From positions 1 to 64,000 of the forward strand of contig NZ_CP167894.1 of the NCBI RefSeq assembly GCF_041504345.1: a DNA stretch of 64,000 nucleotides. Direction: 5' to 3'. Each line of letters begins with the position of its first letter. The first letter of the stretch is position 1. Of this stretch, positions 21,020 to 30,070 are shown piece after piece. The notes under the pieces were generated by a model. That model saw only the letters and a program-made list of their open reading frames with translations. It was not told where the DNA came from and did no database searches. This DNA is from Vibrio sp. BS-M-Sm-2. GTDB taxonomy: Bacteria; Pseudomonadota; Gammaproteobacteria; Enterobacterales; Vibrionaceae. The translations under genes and the position numbers were made by a program.

Positions 21020-22423
21020 TTAAGCTTTAAGACCTGTCAGCAAACCTTCCATCGTATCGCTTTGTTTACGAAGTCGGTCGACATTGGAATTACTCTTACT
21101 GATCATCTCGCAGATACTGTCTGATTGATGACGAATCTCTTCAACACTTTGTGCAATGTTGTCAGCGACTACGCCTTGTTCTTCAGCCGCGGTAGCAATT
21201 TGAGTGCTGCTATCTGAAATAGACTGGTTCTTTTCAGCTAATGAACCGATCTCAACGTTTACTTCCGACATCAGTGTTTGGCCTTCACCAGCATTGTTTA
21301 CCGTTACTTCCATCAGTTTGGTCAGTGATTGGCTGTTACGTTGTAATGACTCAATCATACTTTGGATTTCAACCGTTGCTTGTTGAGTACGACCAGCAAG
21401 GGCACGAACTTCATCGGCAACAACAGCGAATCCACGACCTTGCTCGCCTGCACGTGCAGCCTCTATGGCAGCATTCAGTGCCAATAGGTTAGTCTGCTCT
21501 GAAATGCCATTGATGGTTGCGACCACTTCATCGATCTGCGCCGCGTTGGCATCAAGCTCTTCTACTGCTTGTGAAGCGGATTGGATCTCTTGAGATAGGT
21601 TAGAGATAGACTCCAATGTATTTGAAACCTTGACTTGACCACTTTGAGCAACGCCGCGAGCGTCCATTGTTTGTGAACTAGACTCATGAGCAAGGGTAGC
21701 GACTTCGCGAATCGTAGCAGCCATTTGCTCCGTTGCACTTGCTAAGCTATTCAGGTGTTCTTGTTGGTTACCAGAGATGTCTGAACTTTGTTGTGTTGAC
21801 TGGTTTAAGTCCGAGCTGATCTGCTGCATGAGAGCGACAGACTCTTGGATTGATAGAACCATGTTTTGTTCACGCTCTGCTACCTTGTCGATCGTAATCG
21901 CAATTTCACTGAACTCATCACGAACTAAGAAGTAGTTCATGCGGCAAGTTAGGTCACCATTCGCAAGCGTATTCAATGCTTTGTTCATAGAGAACATCGC
22001 ACCACCGATGAAGGTCATGATGTAGTAAACACCCAGCGCGATAAGCGTTAGGGTTACAGCGATGATAGAAACCTGAGTCGTAGACAGAGCAGACCAAAGG
22101 TTTTGGTCATGGTTAGCAACTAGGCTGAATGCACCATTCATCACCGAAACAGAACCAGCACCGTAGCCCAAAGAGATGGTTTCAGAGCTGCTGACAAGTT
22201 GAGCGACTTGATCTTTAGTGAGTTGACCCGCTTCGATAAGCCCTTTCATCAAGAGCATTTCTTCTTGATAAAGGTGAGCCAATAAAGAGTCCGCGGCGCT
22301 ATCCAAAACGAGAGTTAATATGACTAGGGCGAGAAGAGGCAATAAGAAGAGTAGATAGAACTTTTCTTGGATTTTTAGGTGAATGAGATATTTGTCAATC
22401 CAACGAAATGGGATTTCTTTCAT
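21020..22423 (-). CDS. Methyl-accepting chemotaxis protein
   Basis: This is an inner-membrane chemoreceptor that would signal through CheA and CheW. The 467 residues contain TM1 ([19 protein letters not shown], about residues 22-41), a short periplasmic part of about 70 residues, TM2 (about 119-142), a HAMP region ([14 protein letters not shown]) and a long cytoplasmic coiled coil. The coiled coil carries the conserved hairpin tip [20 protein letters not shown] followed by [21 protein letters not shown]. The periplasmic segment is too small for a dCache domain, and no ligand domain was recognised, so the stimulus is unknown. The C terminus has no NWETF-like CheR-binding pentapeptide. The gene is transcribed alone, divergently from acyP. 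Confidence 0.93.
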   Translation of the reverse strand: MKEIPFRWIDKYLIHLKIQEKFYLLFLLPLLALVILTLVLDSAADSLLAHLYQEEMLLMKGLIEAGQLTKDQVAQLVSSSETISLGYGAGSVSVMNGAFSLVANHDQNLWSALSTTQVSIIAVTLTLIALGVYYIMTFIGGAMFSMNKALNTLANGDLTCRMNYFLVRDEFSEIAITIDKVAEREQNMVLSIQESVALMQQISSDLNQSTQQSSDISGNQQEHLNSLASATEQMAATIREVATLAHESSSQTMDARGVAQSGQVKVSNTLESISNLSQEIQSASQAVEELDANAAQIDEVVATINGISEQTNLLALNAAIEAARAGEQGRGFAVVADEVRALAGRTQQATVEIQSMIESLQRNSQSLTKLMEVTVNNAGEGQTLMSEVNVEIGSLAEKNQSISDSSTQIATAAEEQGVVADNIAQSVEEIRHQSDSICEMISKSNSNVDRLRKQSDTMEGLLTGLKA

Positions 22424-22511
22424 AATCGTTATACTCGAAGTAAGTCCACCAATAAGTGGTGAATGAATAGAAGCTCAACTATATCATTCATATAATTTAT
22501 GAGGCAACGTT

Positions 22512-22799
22512 ATGGAAAGTTCACAATATATTTTTGTCGTGTCAGGCGTAGTTCAATGTGTTGGTTTTCGTTATCACACCAGTAGGAAGGCGCAAACTCT
22601 AGGTCTTTCAGGCTATGCGAAGAACTTAAATGATGGTCGAGTTGAAGTATTAGCTGTTGGAGAGAGTCAGCAAATAGAGAAGTTACATGCTTGGCTCAAT
22701 ATTGGCCCTTCGAGCGCAACAGTAGACAACGTAGTGATGCATCAAGTGAAAGATAGTGAGCGTCAGGACGTACGCGTAGGGGCCTTTAAAATACTGTAG
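22512..22799 (+). CDS. acyP: Acylphosphatase
   Basis: This small cytosolic enzyme hydrolyses acyl-phosphates such as acetyl phosphate and carbamoyl phosphate. The 95-residue product shows the family signature [14 protein letters not shown] with catalytic Arg20, and [13 protein letters not shown] with catalytic Asn38. The usual VQGVGFR loop reads VQCVGFR here, with Cys in place of Gly at residue 16. A GAGGCAACGTT leader gives a plausible ribosome site before the ATG. The gene corresponds to E. coli yccX, in its usual neighbourhood with rlmI and tusE. It converges with tusE. Confidence 0.95.
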   Translation: MESSQYIFVVSGVVQCVGFRYHTSRKAQTLGLSGYAKNLNDGRVEVLAVGESQQIEKLHAWLNIGPSSATVDNVVMHQVKDSERQDVRVGAFKIL

Positions 22800-22818
22800 T
22801 TATAGCACTACAGTATTT
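22787..22818. terminator. Hairpin between convergent acyP and tusE
   Basis: A 12-bp inverted repeat, AAATACTGTAGT / ACTACAGTATTT, surrounds a TATAGC loop. The acyP stop codon lies inside the stem. It is AT-rich with only short T runs on either strand, so it is a weak two-way terminator candidate. Confidence 0.5.
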
Positions 22819-22857
22819 ATATTGAACGTAACTTAATGGCCTAAAGCAGATTAGGCA

Positions 22858-23187
22858 CTACAAGCACTTTGCTGGTTTAGGTAAACCGGCGAGCTTGGTT
22901 GCTTGTTTTGCAGGGCCTTTTTTGAATAACTTGAAAAGGTACTTACTGTTGCCTTTTTCTGGGCCGTGCGCTTTTTCCATCGCTTTCACTAGCATACGAA
23001 CTGCTGGTGAGGTATTGAACTCTTCGTAAAAGCTCCTTACAAAATGTACGACTTCTAAGTGCGCATCCGTAAGTTCAATAGCTTCATCTTGAGCAAGAAT
23101 TTCAATCATGCCTTCTTCCCATTGCGTGTAATCCAATAGGTAGCCTTGAGCGTCGGTTTCGATTTGCTTGCCGTTATATTCAAACAT
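22858..23187 (-). CDS. tusE: Sulfurtransferase TusE (DsrC family)
   Basis: TusE receives sulfur from the TusBCD complex and passes it to MnmA for 2-thiouridine formation in tRNA. Starting at the ATG at 23185-23187 gives 109 residues, the same as E. coli TusE, beginning [18 protein letters not shown] further six codons upstream begin with TTG and are not needed. Family features are [40 protein letters not shown] and the C-terminal persulfide-carrying Cys in KPAKCL. It is downstream of yccA on the same strand, separated by a terminator. Confidence 0.94.
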   Translation of the reverse strand: MFEYNGKQIETDAQGYLLDYTQWEEGMIEILAQDEAIELTDAHLEVVHFVRSFYEEFNTSPAVRMLVKAMEKAHGPEKGNSKYLFKLFKKGPAKQATKLAGLPKPAKCL

Positions 23188-23292
23188 GTTTAATCCAGAA
23201 TCCAATTAACTATGTGGGTAGGGTACATGACCAAGTTTATCTTTCTCAACAGAAATTGTAGCTATCCATAGAAATATCGCACTTATAGATAC

Positions 23293-23322
23293 AAAAAAGC
23301 CCAAGAGGTAGGCTCTTGGGCT
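23293..23322 (-). terminator. Terminator after yccA
   Basis: The perfect stem AGCCCAAGAG / CTCTTGGGCT is followed on the minus strand by six T. It lies 25 bp past the yccA stop and before tusE. Confidence 0.88.
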
Positions 23323-23347
23323 AGATATTCTTCAATGATGGGAACGA

Positions 23348-24013
23348 TTAGTCGTCGCTGCCCATGATGCCTAGAATACTTAGTAGGCTGATGAAGATGT
23401 TGTAGATTGATACGTACAAGCTGATCGTTGCAGAGATGTAGTTTGTTTCACCGCCACGAATGATGTTTTGCGTTGTAAGCAAGATAACACCAGTCGAGAA
23501 TAGGATGAACATACCGCTCATTGCCAATGATAGTAGAGGCATTTGTAGGAAGATGTTTGCAACCATACCTACAAGTAGCACTACGAAACCAGCTAATAGC
23601 ATGCCGTTAAGGAACGACAGGTCACGCTTAGTTGTTAGTGCGTAAGCTGATGCGCCCATAAACGCCAGTGCTGTACCGCCAAGTGCAGTTAGGATTACAT
23701 CACCCATGCCTGCGCCAACGTACATATTAAGAATTGGACCAATGGTGTAGCCTAAGAAACCCGTAAATAGGAATGTGAAGACTAGACCCATGCTGTTGTC
23801 GCGGTTCTTCTCTGTTAGGAAAAGTAGGCCGTAGAAGCCAACAAGCATGATAATAAGACCCGGGCGAGGAAGGTTCATCGCCATGGATACGCCTGCTACA
23901 ACAGCAGACCAAAGTAGTGTCATAGACAGTAATGCGTAGGTGTTACGCAACACTTTATTGGTTTGCAGAGCACTTTCTTGAGATGCTGTGCGTGAAAACA
24001 TAGGGCTGTTCAT
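23348..24013 (-). CDS. yccA: Bax inhibitor-1 family inner-membrane protein YccA
   Basis: YccA is a multi-spanning inner-membrane protein, known in E. coli as a substrate and modulator of the FtsH protease. The 221 residues contain seven hydrophobic segments, beginning with YALLSMTLLWSAVVAGVSMA, and the family motif FTFLFTGFLGYTIGPILNMY. The C terminus ends ILSILGIMGSDD. The soluble N terminus is short (MNSPMFSRTASQESAL) and retains a flexible cytosolic tail of the kind FtsH is known to engage. The gene sits in the rlmI-acyP-tusE-yccA neighbourhood. About 295 bp of AT-rich sequence upstream (24014-24308) must hold its promoter; I could not pick out a specific box. Confidence 0.93.
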   Translation of the reverse strand: MNSPMFSRTASQESALQTNKVLRNTYALLSMTLLWSAVVAGVSMAMNLPRPGLIIMLVGFYGLLFLTEKNRDNSMGLVFTFLFTGFLGYTIGPILNMYVGAGMGDVILTALGGTALAFMGASAYALTTKRDLSFLNGMLLAGFVVLLVGMVANIFLQMPLLSLAMSGMFILFSTGVILLTTQNIIRGGETNYISATISLYVSIYNIFISLLSILGIMGSDD

Positions 24014-24250
24014 AATCTTCCTCGTAAGGTGACTTCAATAGTTATTAGTACATTTATGGGGGTGAAAGTTCGAAAAATCAAGTCTTTCATTCCTCTTGTA
24101 TACATAAAATAATAATCAAAATAGTCGGTTAAGTGTTTCTGAAGGTGTAACAAAGTATTTCTTTAGGCTGTAATTAAGCATAGCTAAAATACGATCTTCA
24201 ACCTTTAGTAGTCATAGCCTGTTATTTAGAACTTTAGAAAACCATCTATA

Positions 24251-24286
24251 ACCTTGAAAAATAAAGAGGCGACCTAAGCCGCCTCT
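24251..24286 (-). terminator. Terminator of the aapJQMP operon
   Basis: On the minus strand the stem AGAGGCG / CGCCTCT is followed by TTTATTTTTC. It lies just after the stop of the ATPase gene, the last gene of the operon. Confidence 0.85.
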
Positions 24287-24308
24287 ATAGTTTATGCATC
24301 ATAACACA

Positions 24309-25073
24309 TTAATGGTGTAAGATTTGGCTTAAGAAGTTCTGCGTTCTGTCTGATTGTGGGTTTTCAAAGAAGTCGACAGGGTTGTTCTCTTCTATGATTT
24401 CACCGGCATCCATAAAGATAACGCGATCTGCTACCTCTTTAGCAAAGCCCATCTCATGCGTTACACAAAGCATTGTCATGCCTTCTTCCGCCAGCTCAAC
24501 CATAACGTCTAATACTTCTCGAACCATTTCTGGATCGAGGGCTGACGTTGGTTCATCAAACAGCATCACTTGAGGATTCATACACAAAGAGCGAGCGATA
24601 GCTACACGCTGTTGTTGGCCACCAGAAAGCTGACCTGGGAATTTGTCTGCTTGCTCAGGAATTTTTACACGCTCTAGGTATTTCATCGCAATCGCTTCAG
24701 CTTCTTCTTTCGGCATCTTTTTTACCCAGATAGGGGCGAGAGTACAGTTCTCTAATACCGTCAGGTGTGGAAACAGATTGAAGTGCTGGAAACACATGCC
24801 GACGTCTCGGCGAACAGCTTCGATGTTCTTTAGATCTTCCGTTAATTCATTACCTGAAACGAAGATATGACCTTTTTGGTGCTCTTCTAATCGGTTGATA
24901 CAGCGGATCATTGTTGATTTACCAGAGCCAGAGGGGCCACAGATAACGATTTTCTCGCCTTTTTTAACTTCTAGATTGATGTTCTTAAGTACGTGGAATT
25001 CACCGTACCATTTGTTCATGTCTTTCAACTCGATCATAAGACCTTGAGAGTTGTTTTCTGTCTGCTGCGTCAT
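24309..25073 (-). CDS. aapP: General L-amino acid ABC transporter ATP-binding protein AapP
   Basis: This is the cytosolic ATPase that powers amino-acid import through AapQ and AapM. The 254 residues show Walker [11 protein letters not shown]-loop [12 protein letters not shown], signature [15 protein letters not shown], Walker [13 protein letters not shown] and the switch histidine in CVTHEMGF. The pattern is that of polar amino-acid ATPases (GlnQ, HisP, AapP). It is the last gene of the aapJ-aapQ-aapM-aapP operon, 22 bp after aapM. E. coli YhdZ is the counterpart. Confidence 0.95.
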   Translation of the reverse strand: MTQQTENNSQGLMIELKDMNKWYGEFHVLKNINLEVKKGEKIVICGPSGSGKSTMIRCINRLEEHQKGHIFVSGNELTEDLKNIEAVRRDVGMCFQHFNLFPHLTVLENCTLAPIWVKKMPKEEAEAIAMKYLERVKIPEQADKFPGQLSGGQQQRVAIARSLCMNPQVMLFDEPTSALDPEMVREVLDVMVELAEEGMTMLCVTHEMGFAKEVADRVIFMDAGEIIEENNPVDFFENPQSDRTQNFLSQILHH

Positions 25074-25095
25074 AATACGTCCTTGATCTTGTTAA

Positions 25096-26193
25096 TTATC
25101 GTTTGTGACCGGTGTGAAGTCTGTTTTCTAGCCATATCGAATATCTCGACATGCCAAAACAAAACACCCAGAACACTAACGCGACAAATACATAACTTTC
25201 TGTTGAATACCCAAGCCATTCAGGGTCGGTATTCGCGGCTTGGCCAATTCCTAGTACATCAAACATACCAATAATCAAAACAAGACTGGTATCTTTGAAC
25301 AAACCAATAAAGGTGTTCACAATTGAAGGAATCGTGATTTTAAGAGCTTGAGGCAGAATGATAAGCCCAGTTTTTTTCCAGTAGCTTAATCCCAGAGCAT
25401 CAGCTGCTTCGTATTGACCTTTTGGTATTGCTTGTAAACCACCACGGATTACTTCGGCCATATAGGCTGCACTGAATAGTACTACCCCAACCAGTGCTCT
25501 AATCAGCTTATCGGTTTCTGTCCCTTCAGATAAGAAGAGTGGGAGCATTACTGAAGCCATGAATAGAACTGTAATGAGCGGTACGCCACGCCAAATTTCG
25601 ATGTATACGGTACACATACTGCGAATGATCGGCATCTCTGAGCGACGCCCAAGCGCAAGTGCAACACCAATCGGGAGTGACACTACAATACCAACAAGTG
25701 CGATGATCAGTGTAACCAGTAGGCCACCCCATTTATGGGTATCAACAACTTCTAATCCGAAGACACCACCGTATAGTAAACCAGCAATGATAAACGGATA
25801 GATGTTGACGAAGAACAGCCAAATCCAGGTGCGCTTAGGTGTTTTTTCATACGCTAATAAAGCAACAAAAATAGCTAAAGTAGCGTAGAAAAAGCGAGGT
25901 CGCCACAGTTCAGCTTCTGGGTAGAAGCCATACATGAATTGGTCCCAACGAACGCTAATAAAAACCCAGCAAGCGCCTTCACTAGTACAAGCGTCTCGTG
26001 TTGTTCCTATCCAGTCGGCACTAATGAATGCCCAATCTGCTATTGCCCATATTAGGGTAAAAGCAAAGTAAGCAAGAACCACAGTGACAACGCTGTTAAT
26101 TGGTCCATTAAATAGATTTTTTCTTAACCAACCGACAGGGCCAACGGTATTCGCTGGAGGCGGAAGATCAGGTTGAAATTGATGTGTACTCAT
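25096..26193 (-). CDS. aapM: General L-amino acid ABC transporter permease AapM
   Basis: This is one of two integral-membrane permease subunits of the amino-acid importer. It has 365 residues. An N-terminal extension with additional membrane helices (NSVVTVVLAYFAFTLIWAIA; FFYATLAIFVALLAYE) precedes the conserved permease domain. That domain holds YIEIWRGVPLITVLF and the ATPase-contact EAA loop EAADALGLSYWKKTGLIILP. The gene begins one base after the aapQ stop, which suggests translational coupling. The Aap/Yhd family is known for such long permeases compared with short HisM-type ones. Confidence 0.95.
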   Translation of the reverse strand: MSTHQFQPDLPPPANTVGPVGWLRKNLFNGPINSVVTVVLAYFAFTLIWAIADWAFISADWIGTTRDACTSEGACWVFISVRWDQFMYGFYPEAELWRPRFFYATLAIFVALLAYEKTPKRTWIWLFFVNIYPFIIAGLLYGGVFGLEVVDTHKWGGLLVTLIIALVGIVVSLPIGVALALGRRSEMPIIRSMCTVYIEIWRGVPLITVLFMASVMLPLFLSEGTETDKLIRALVGVVLFSAAYMAEVIRGGLQAIPKGQYEAADALGLSYWKKTGLIILPQALKITIPSIVNTFIGLFKDTSLVLIIGMFDVLGIGQAANTDPEWLGYSTESYVFVALVFWVFCFGMSRYSIWLENRLHTGHKR

Positions 26194-26194
26194 C

Positions 26195-27400
26195 TTATCT
26201 CTCCACCAACGCTACTTTGCGGTTGTATATGTTCATTAGAGCAGATGTTAATAGGCTCAAGGTCAGGTAGACACCCATTGTCATCGCAATTACTTCGATA
26301 GCTTGTCCAGTTTGGTTTAATGTTGTTCCTGCAAATACAGACACGAGATCAGGGTAACCAATGGCCATCGCAAGTGATGAGTTTTTGGTCAGGTTTAGGT
26401 ACTGACTGGTTAGTGGTGGGATAATAATTCTTAATGCTTGTGGAATAATGACAAGCTTGAGGGTTCTAGAACGTGGGATACCTAGAGACATAGCAGCCTC
26501 AGTTTGCCCATGGTTTACGGCGTTAATACCTGAACGAACAATCTCGGCAATGAACGCTGCGGTGTAGATACTTAAAGCAAGCATCAATGCAGCAAGCTCA
26601 GGAATTATGCTAACACCACCCTTGAAGTTAAACCCTTTCAAAACAGGGTAATCCGCAGAGATAGGCATGCCCATCACAAAGTAAGTCACTAACGGTAAGC
26701 CTAAAATCAACGCTGCAGCAATCCGCAACATAGGTGTTTGTTGGCCGGTTAGTTTTTGCTTGTTGTTAGCCCAAATGTTGATAATAAACGTAGCGATAAT
26801 ACCGACAATCAATGATCCGATGACAATGTTACTGCCTTGTTCTAACACTGGTGCAGGGAAGTACAATCCACGTACGTTCAAGAAAATTGCTTCACCTAGG
26901 CTCATGCTTTGACGAGCAGAAGGTAAAGCTTGCAGAACAGCGAAGTACCAGAAAAAGATTTGCAAAAGAAGAGGGATATTTCGGAATATCTCAATGTAGA
27001 CCGCTGCAAATCGGCTAACCAGCCAGTTTGAAGAGAGCCTAGCGATACCCATACTAAAGCCCAGTACCGTAGCTAGCATGATGCCTAGCACCGAAACTAA
27101 AGCGGTATTGAGAAGCCCGACAAAGAATGTACGACCATATGAGAAAGTCTCGTCGTATTCAATCAGTGTTAATCCGATACCAAAACCAGCTTCTTGGGAG
27201 AGAAAATCAAAACCAGTGGCGATACCACGGGAATCTAAGTTAGTGAGTGCATTATTTACAATCGTGTAAAAGAAAGCACAAAGCGCCCCGACGGCGATGA
27301 TTTGGAAAATGATGGAGCGAAAAGTGGGGTTGTAAAATAAGTTGGCACTTTTGGGCTGTGGCTTTGCCTGAGCTGGAGAAATAGTTTCATTAGGTTTCAT
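26195..27400 (-). CDS. aapQ: General L-amino acid ABC transporter permease AapQ
   Basis: This is the second permease subunit, pairing with AapM. The 401 residues start with a cytosolic tail and a membrane helix (FRSIIFQIIAVGALCAFFYT), then the AapQ-specific middle region. The HisM-like core follows with YIEIFRNIPLLLQIFFWYF and the EAA loop EAAMSLGIPRSRTLKLVIIP, and the protein ends with ALMNIYNRKVALVER. Upstream of the gene, between it and aapJ, lies a hairpin that could lower expression relative to the binding protein. Confidence 0.95.
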   Translation of the reverse strand: MKPNETISPAQAKPQPKSANLFYNPTFRSIIFQIIAVGALCAFFYTIVNNALTNLDSRGIATGFDFLSQEAGFGIGLTLIEYDETFSYGRTFFVGLLNTALVSVLGIMLATVLGFSMGIARLSSNWLVSRFAAVYIEIFRNIPLLLQIFFWYFAVLQALPSARQSMSLGEAIFLNVRGLYFPAPVLEQGSNIVIGSLIVGIIATFIINIWANNKQKLTGQQTPMLRIAAALILGLPLVTYFVMGMPISADYPVLKGFNFKGGVSIIPELAALMLALSIYTAAFIAEIVRSGINAVNHGQTEAAMSLGIPRSRTLKLVIIPQALRIIIPPLTSQYLNLTKNSSLAMAIGYPDLVSVFAGTTLNQTGQAIEVIAMTMGVYLTLSLLTSALMNIYNRKVALVER

Positions 27401-27420
27401 ACTACTATAACCTCAAATCC

Positions 27421-27451
27421 ATTTAATAAATAGGGCGGAAAACTCCGCCCT
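27421..27451 (-). terminator. Intra-operon hairpin between aapJ and aapQ
   Basis: The nine-base-pair stem TAGGGCGGA / TCCGCCCTA has an AAAC loop and is followed on the minus strand by TTTATTAAAT. It starts about 20 bp after the aapJ stop. Hairpins in this position are known in binding-protein operons to stabilise the upstream mRNA or terminate part of the transcripts, giving excess binding protein. Confidence 0.75.
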
Positions 27452-27471
27452 AATTGATACTTGAAGATTTA

Positions 27472-28500
27472 TTAACGGATTGGTGGAGCGTACATAAAGC
27501 CGCCCGCATTCCATAATGCATTTACACCACGAGAGATTTGAAGTGGAGAACCTGTACCAACAGTACGCTCAAAACTCTCACCGTAGTTACCAACTTGCTT
27601 AATTACCTGGTAACCCCAGTCGTCACGAATGCCAAGGCCTTTGCCTTTAGGACCATCTACGCCAAGAATACGCTTGATGTTTGGATCTTTTGACTTAAGC
27701 ATTTCGTCTGCATTTTTAGAAGAGATGCCGTACTCTTCCGCATTAATCATTGCTGAAAGTGTCCACTTAGCAACGTTAAACCATTTATCATCATCTTGAC
27801 GAACAACAGGACCTAGAGGCTCTTTAGAGATGATTTCAGGAAGTACTTGTGCAGATTTAGGGTCAGCTAGGTTTAGGCGAAGTGCGTATAGACCAGATTG
27901 GTCAGTCGTTAGCACATCACAACGACCTGCGTCGAAACCTTTAGATGTTTGTGCCGCTGTATCGAATACCACTGGCTTGTAAGACATGCCACTGTTACGG
28001 AAGTAATCGGCTAGGTTAAGTTCAGTTGTTGTACCTGATTGAACACATACAGAAGCGCCATCAAGCTCTTGAGCACTTGTTAGGCCAAGCTCTTTCTTAA
28101 CCATGAAGCCTTGACCATCGTAGTAGTTAACGCCTACGAAGTTAAGACCTAGAGCAGTATCACGATGTAGTGTCCATGTTGTGTTGCGAGATAGTACGTC
28201 GATTTCGCCAGATTGAAGCGCAGTAAAACGCTCTTTTGCGGTTAGAGGTACATACTTAACTTTCGTCTTGTCACCGAGTACAGCCGCTGCAAGAGCTTGA
28301 CAATACTCAACATCAATTCCTTCCCATTCACCTTTTGAGTTAGGGTTAGAGAACCCTGGAAGACCGGTACTTACACCACAAGTTAGAAAACCTTGAGATG
28401 TGACTTTGTCCAGAGTGCTTTCTGCCGCTGATGCCGATGTTGCCATCATCGCAGTTGATGCAGCTACTACTGAAGCAAGAAGTGTTAGTTTATTTGTCAT
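27472..28500 (-). CDS. aapJ: Amino-acid ABC transporter periplasmic binding protein AapJ
   Basis: This is the periplasmic receptor that captures L-amino acids and delivers them to AapQM. The 342 residues begin with a clear signal peptide (MTNKLTLLASVVAASTAMM, likely cut after SASA). They continue with the solute-binding family 3 pattern FLTCGVSTGLPGFSNP, WEGIDVEYCQALAAAVLG, FTALQSGEIDVLSRNTTWT and CVQSGTTTELNLADYF. The ribosome site AAGGAAGG precedes the ATG by a short spacer. It is the first gene of the operon, so the promoter must lie within 28501-28979. Confidence 0.96.
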   Translation of the reverse strand: MTNKLTLLASVVAASTAMMATSASAAESTLDKVTSQGFLTCGVSTGLPGFSNPNSKGEWEGIDVEYCQALAAAVLGDKTKVKYVPLTAKERFTALQSGEIDVLSRNTTWTLHRDTALGLNFVGVNYYDGQGFMVKKELGLTSAQELDGASVCVQSGTTTELNLADYFRNSGMSYKPVVFDTAAQTSKGFDAGRCDVLTTDQSGLYALRLNLADPKSAQVLPEIISKEPLGPVVRQDDDKWFNVAKWTLSAMINAEEYGISSKNADEMLKSKDPNIKRILGVDGPKGKGLGIRDDWGYQVIKQVGNYGESFERTVGTGSPLQISRGVNALWNAGGFMYAPPIR

Positions 28501-28979
28501 TTGTATCCTTCCTTGTTAACCAGGTGACACCTGATACTCGTGCTCGTTTGAGTGTCTTTATGTGTTGCGTTTTCTATGACCTTGTTGCTCAAATTACAAG
28601 AGTTGCATTTTGCAAATGAAACTGTGTGCGATTTAAGTAACTGTTTATAAGGTTAGGAAAGGATCCGTAGTTTCACAAATGTATAATTTAAAAAGAATTT
28701 TGAATGAAATCACAAATCCGAACACAATTAGAATGACCAAATGTTAACTGAATGTAAATAGTGCAACAGTTCACACTGTTGGTGCAACGAGATTTAGAGT
28801 TTTATATTGATAATCGACTAGATAAATATTCTGAATGAATGTCACAGTGGTGGAGCATTAACCTTAAAAAAGATTGAAATTTGGTCAATAAATATTTTTA
28901 TTACACTTGGATAGTTATGAATATGCTCCAAATTTGGTAGCATGGCTGAATAGTTATTGAAGTAGTCTCAAGGAAGAAC
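28501..28979. promoter_or_regulatory. Shared intergenic region between aapJ and the siroheme-type gene
   Basis: This 479-bp AT-rich gap separates two divergent genes and must hold both promoters. Three symmetric elements stand out: CAGGTG-A-CACCTG at 28521-28533, only about 20 bp ahead of aapJ; CAACAGT-TCAC-ACTGTTG at 28764-28781, itself flanked by direct GTGCAAC copies; and the palindrome CCAAATTTGG at 28928-28937 ahead of the plus-strand gene. I could not assign any of them to a known regulator. The ribosome site AAGGAAGA lies just ahead of the ATG at 28980. No gene or RNA was recognised. Confidence 0.5.
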
Positions 28980-29921
28980 ATGCGTTATTTCCCAATGTTT
29001 TTGGATGTAGAAAATAAGCCAATCTTAGTGGTTGGTGGAGGTGAGGTTGCTTGCCGTAAAGTCGACAGCTTGCTACGAGCTGGGGCTGATGTGACTTTAG
29101 TGTCTCCCAAGGTTGCACCTTACTTAAAGCAGCTTATCGATGAAGACAAACTTCACTGGGTGCAAAACTTTTACTCATCACAGATCATATCGAAAAATTA
29201 CCTGCAGGTTTGGGCGACAACAGATAACCCTAGCCTAAATCATCAAGTACATAATGATGCAAAAAACCTGGGTATTCTTGTCAATGTAGTCGATGATTTA
29301 CCCTATTGTGACTTCATTACGCCATCAATGATTAATCGCGGAAGAATCCAAATTGCCATCTCAAGTGGGGGGGCATCACCTGTTTTGGTAAGAAATATTA
29401 GAGAAAAACTCGAAACCGTCTTGCCTCAGAATATCGGCTTGATCGCAGATTTTGGTGCATCAAAACGCAACTCGATTAAAGAGTCATTTCCAACTGTCGA
29501 TGAGCGTCGTAAATTTTGGGAGCGCTTTTTATCGTCCAGTTTCATCGAACAGGTGACTGACAGAGAGCAGTTAGAATCATACTACCAGCAAGCGCTAACG
29601 GAAGGCATTGATAGTGAAGGACAGGTGACTTGGATTGAATTCGAGCAGGACGTTGAGTTGCTGTCTATGAAGGCTTTACGTTTGATGCAAGAGGCAGAGC
29701 TCGTACTTTCACCGAGCGATTGTCCATTCGAATTTGTCGACCTGTGCCGTCGAGACGCAGAAAGAGAGAGCTATGCTAACAGCGGAGAGTTATCAACCAA
29801 GCTTGAGCAGGCAAGAGCTGAGAAATTGCGAGTGTGTGTGTTTATTCCACCAGCAAGCGTAGAGTTTAATTTGTTGGTCGGCAAAGACCTAAAATTGTCA
29901 GCGGCCAAAGTACTTAGTTGA
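28980..29921 (+). CDS. Siroheme synthase N-terminal type protein with degenerate SUMT tail
   Basis: The N-terminal two thirds match the CysG/Met8/SirC domain that oxidises precorrin-2 with NAD and may insert iron to make siroheme. They show the nucleotide-binding loop VVGGGEVACRKVDSLL, VNVVDDLPYCDFITPSMI with the catalytic-region Asp, and ISSGGASPVLVRNIREKLE. From residue 214 (29619) to the end, the sequence still aligns with the first part of the uroporphyrinogen-III methyltransferase domain: LLSMKALRLMQEAELVL and RRDAER correspond to LLTLKGLQQIQQADIVV and RRDADR of CysG. The SAM-binding GAGPGD is replaced by EFEQD, and the GGDPFIFGRG part and all that follows are missing. The 313-residue protein is therefore a CysG-like fusion whose second enzyme has decayed. 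Dehydrogenase function is inferred, not certain. Confidence 0.85.
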   Translation: MRYFPMFLDVENKPILVVGGGEVACRKVDSLLRAGADVTLVSPKVAPYLKQLIDEDKLHWVQNFYSSQIISKNYLQVWATTDNPSLNHQVHNDAKNLGILVNVVDDLPYCDFITPSMINRGRIQIAISSGGASPVLVRNIREKLETVLPQNIGLIADFGASKRNSIKESFPTVDERRKFWERFLSSSFIEQVTDREQLESYYQQALTEGIDSEGQVTWIEFEQDVELLSMKALRLMQEAELVLSPSDCPFEFVDLCRRDAERESYANSGELSTKLEQARAEKLRVCVFIPPASVEFNLLVGKDLKLSAAKVLS

Positions 29922-29971
29922 GTTGGCTGATTACCAGCTAGGAACTTCGATTTAAACTGACCAGATAAATA

Positions 29972-30001
29972 AAAAGCCACTTCCTATAAAGAAGTGGCTT
30001 T
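29972..30001. terminator. Bidirectional terminator between siroheme-type gene and yajQ
   Basis: The stem AAGCCACTTC / GAAGTGGCTT has a short ATAAA-type loop. The plus strand continues TTCTGCTTTT and the minus strand continues TTTATTTATC, so it can serve both convergent genes. Confidence 0.85.
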
Positions 30002-30070
30002 CTGCTTTTCAAACACGATATTGTGATGATGAATGAGCAACCTAAATAAGCGGTCGCTCAAACTCAAAAA

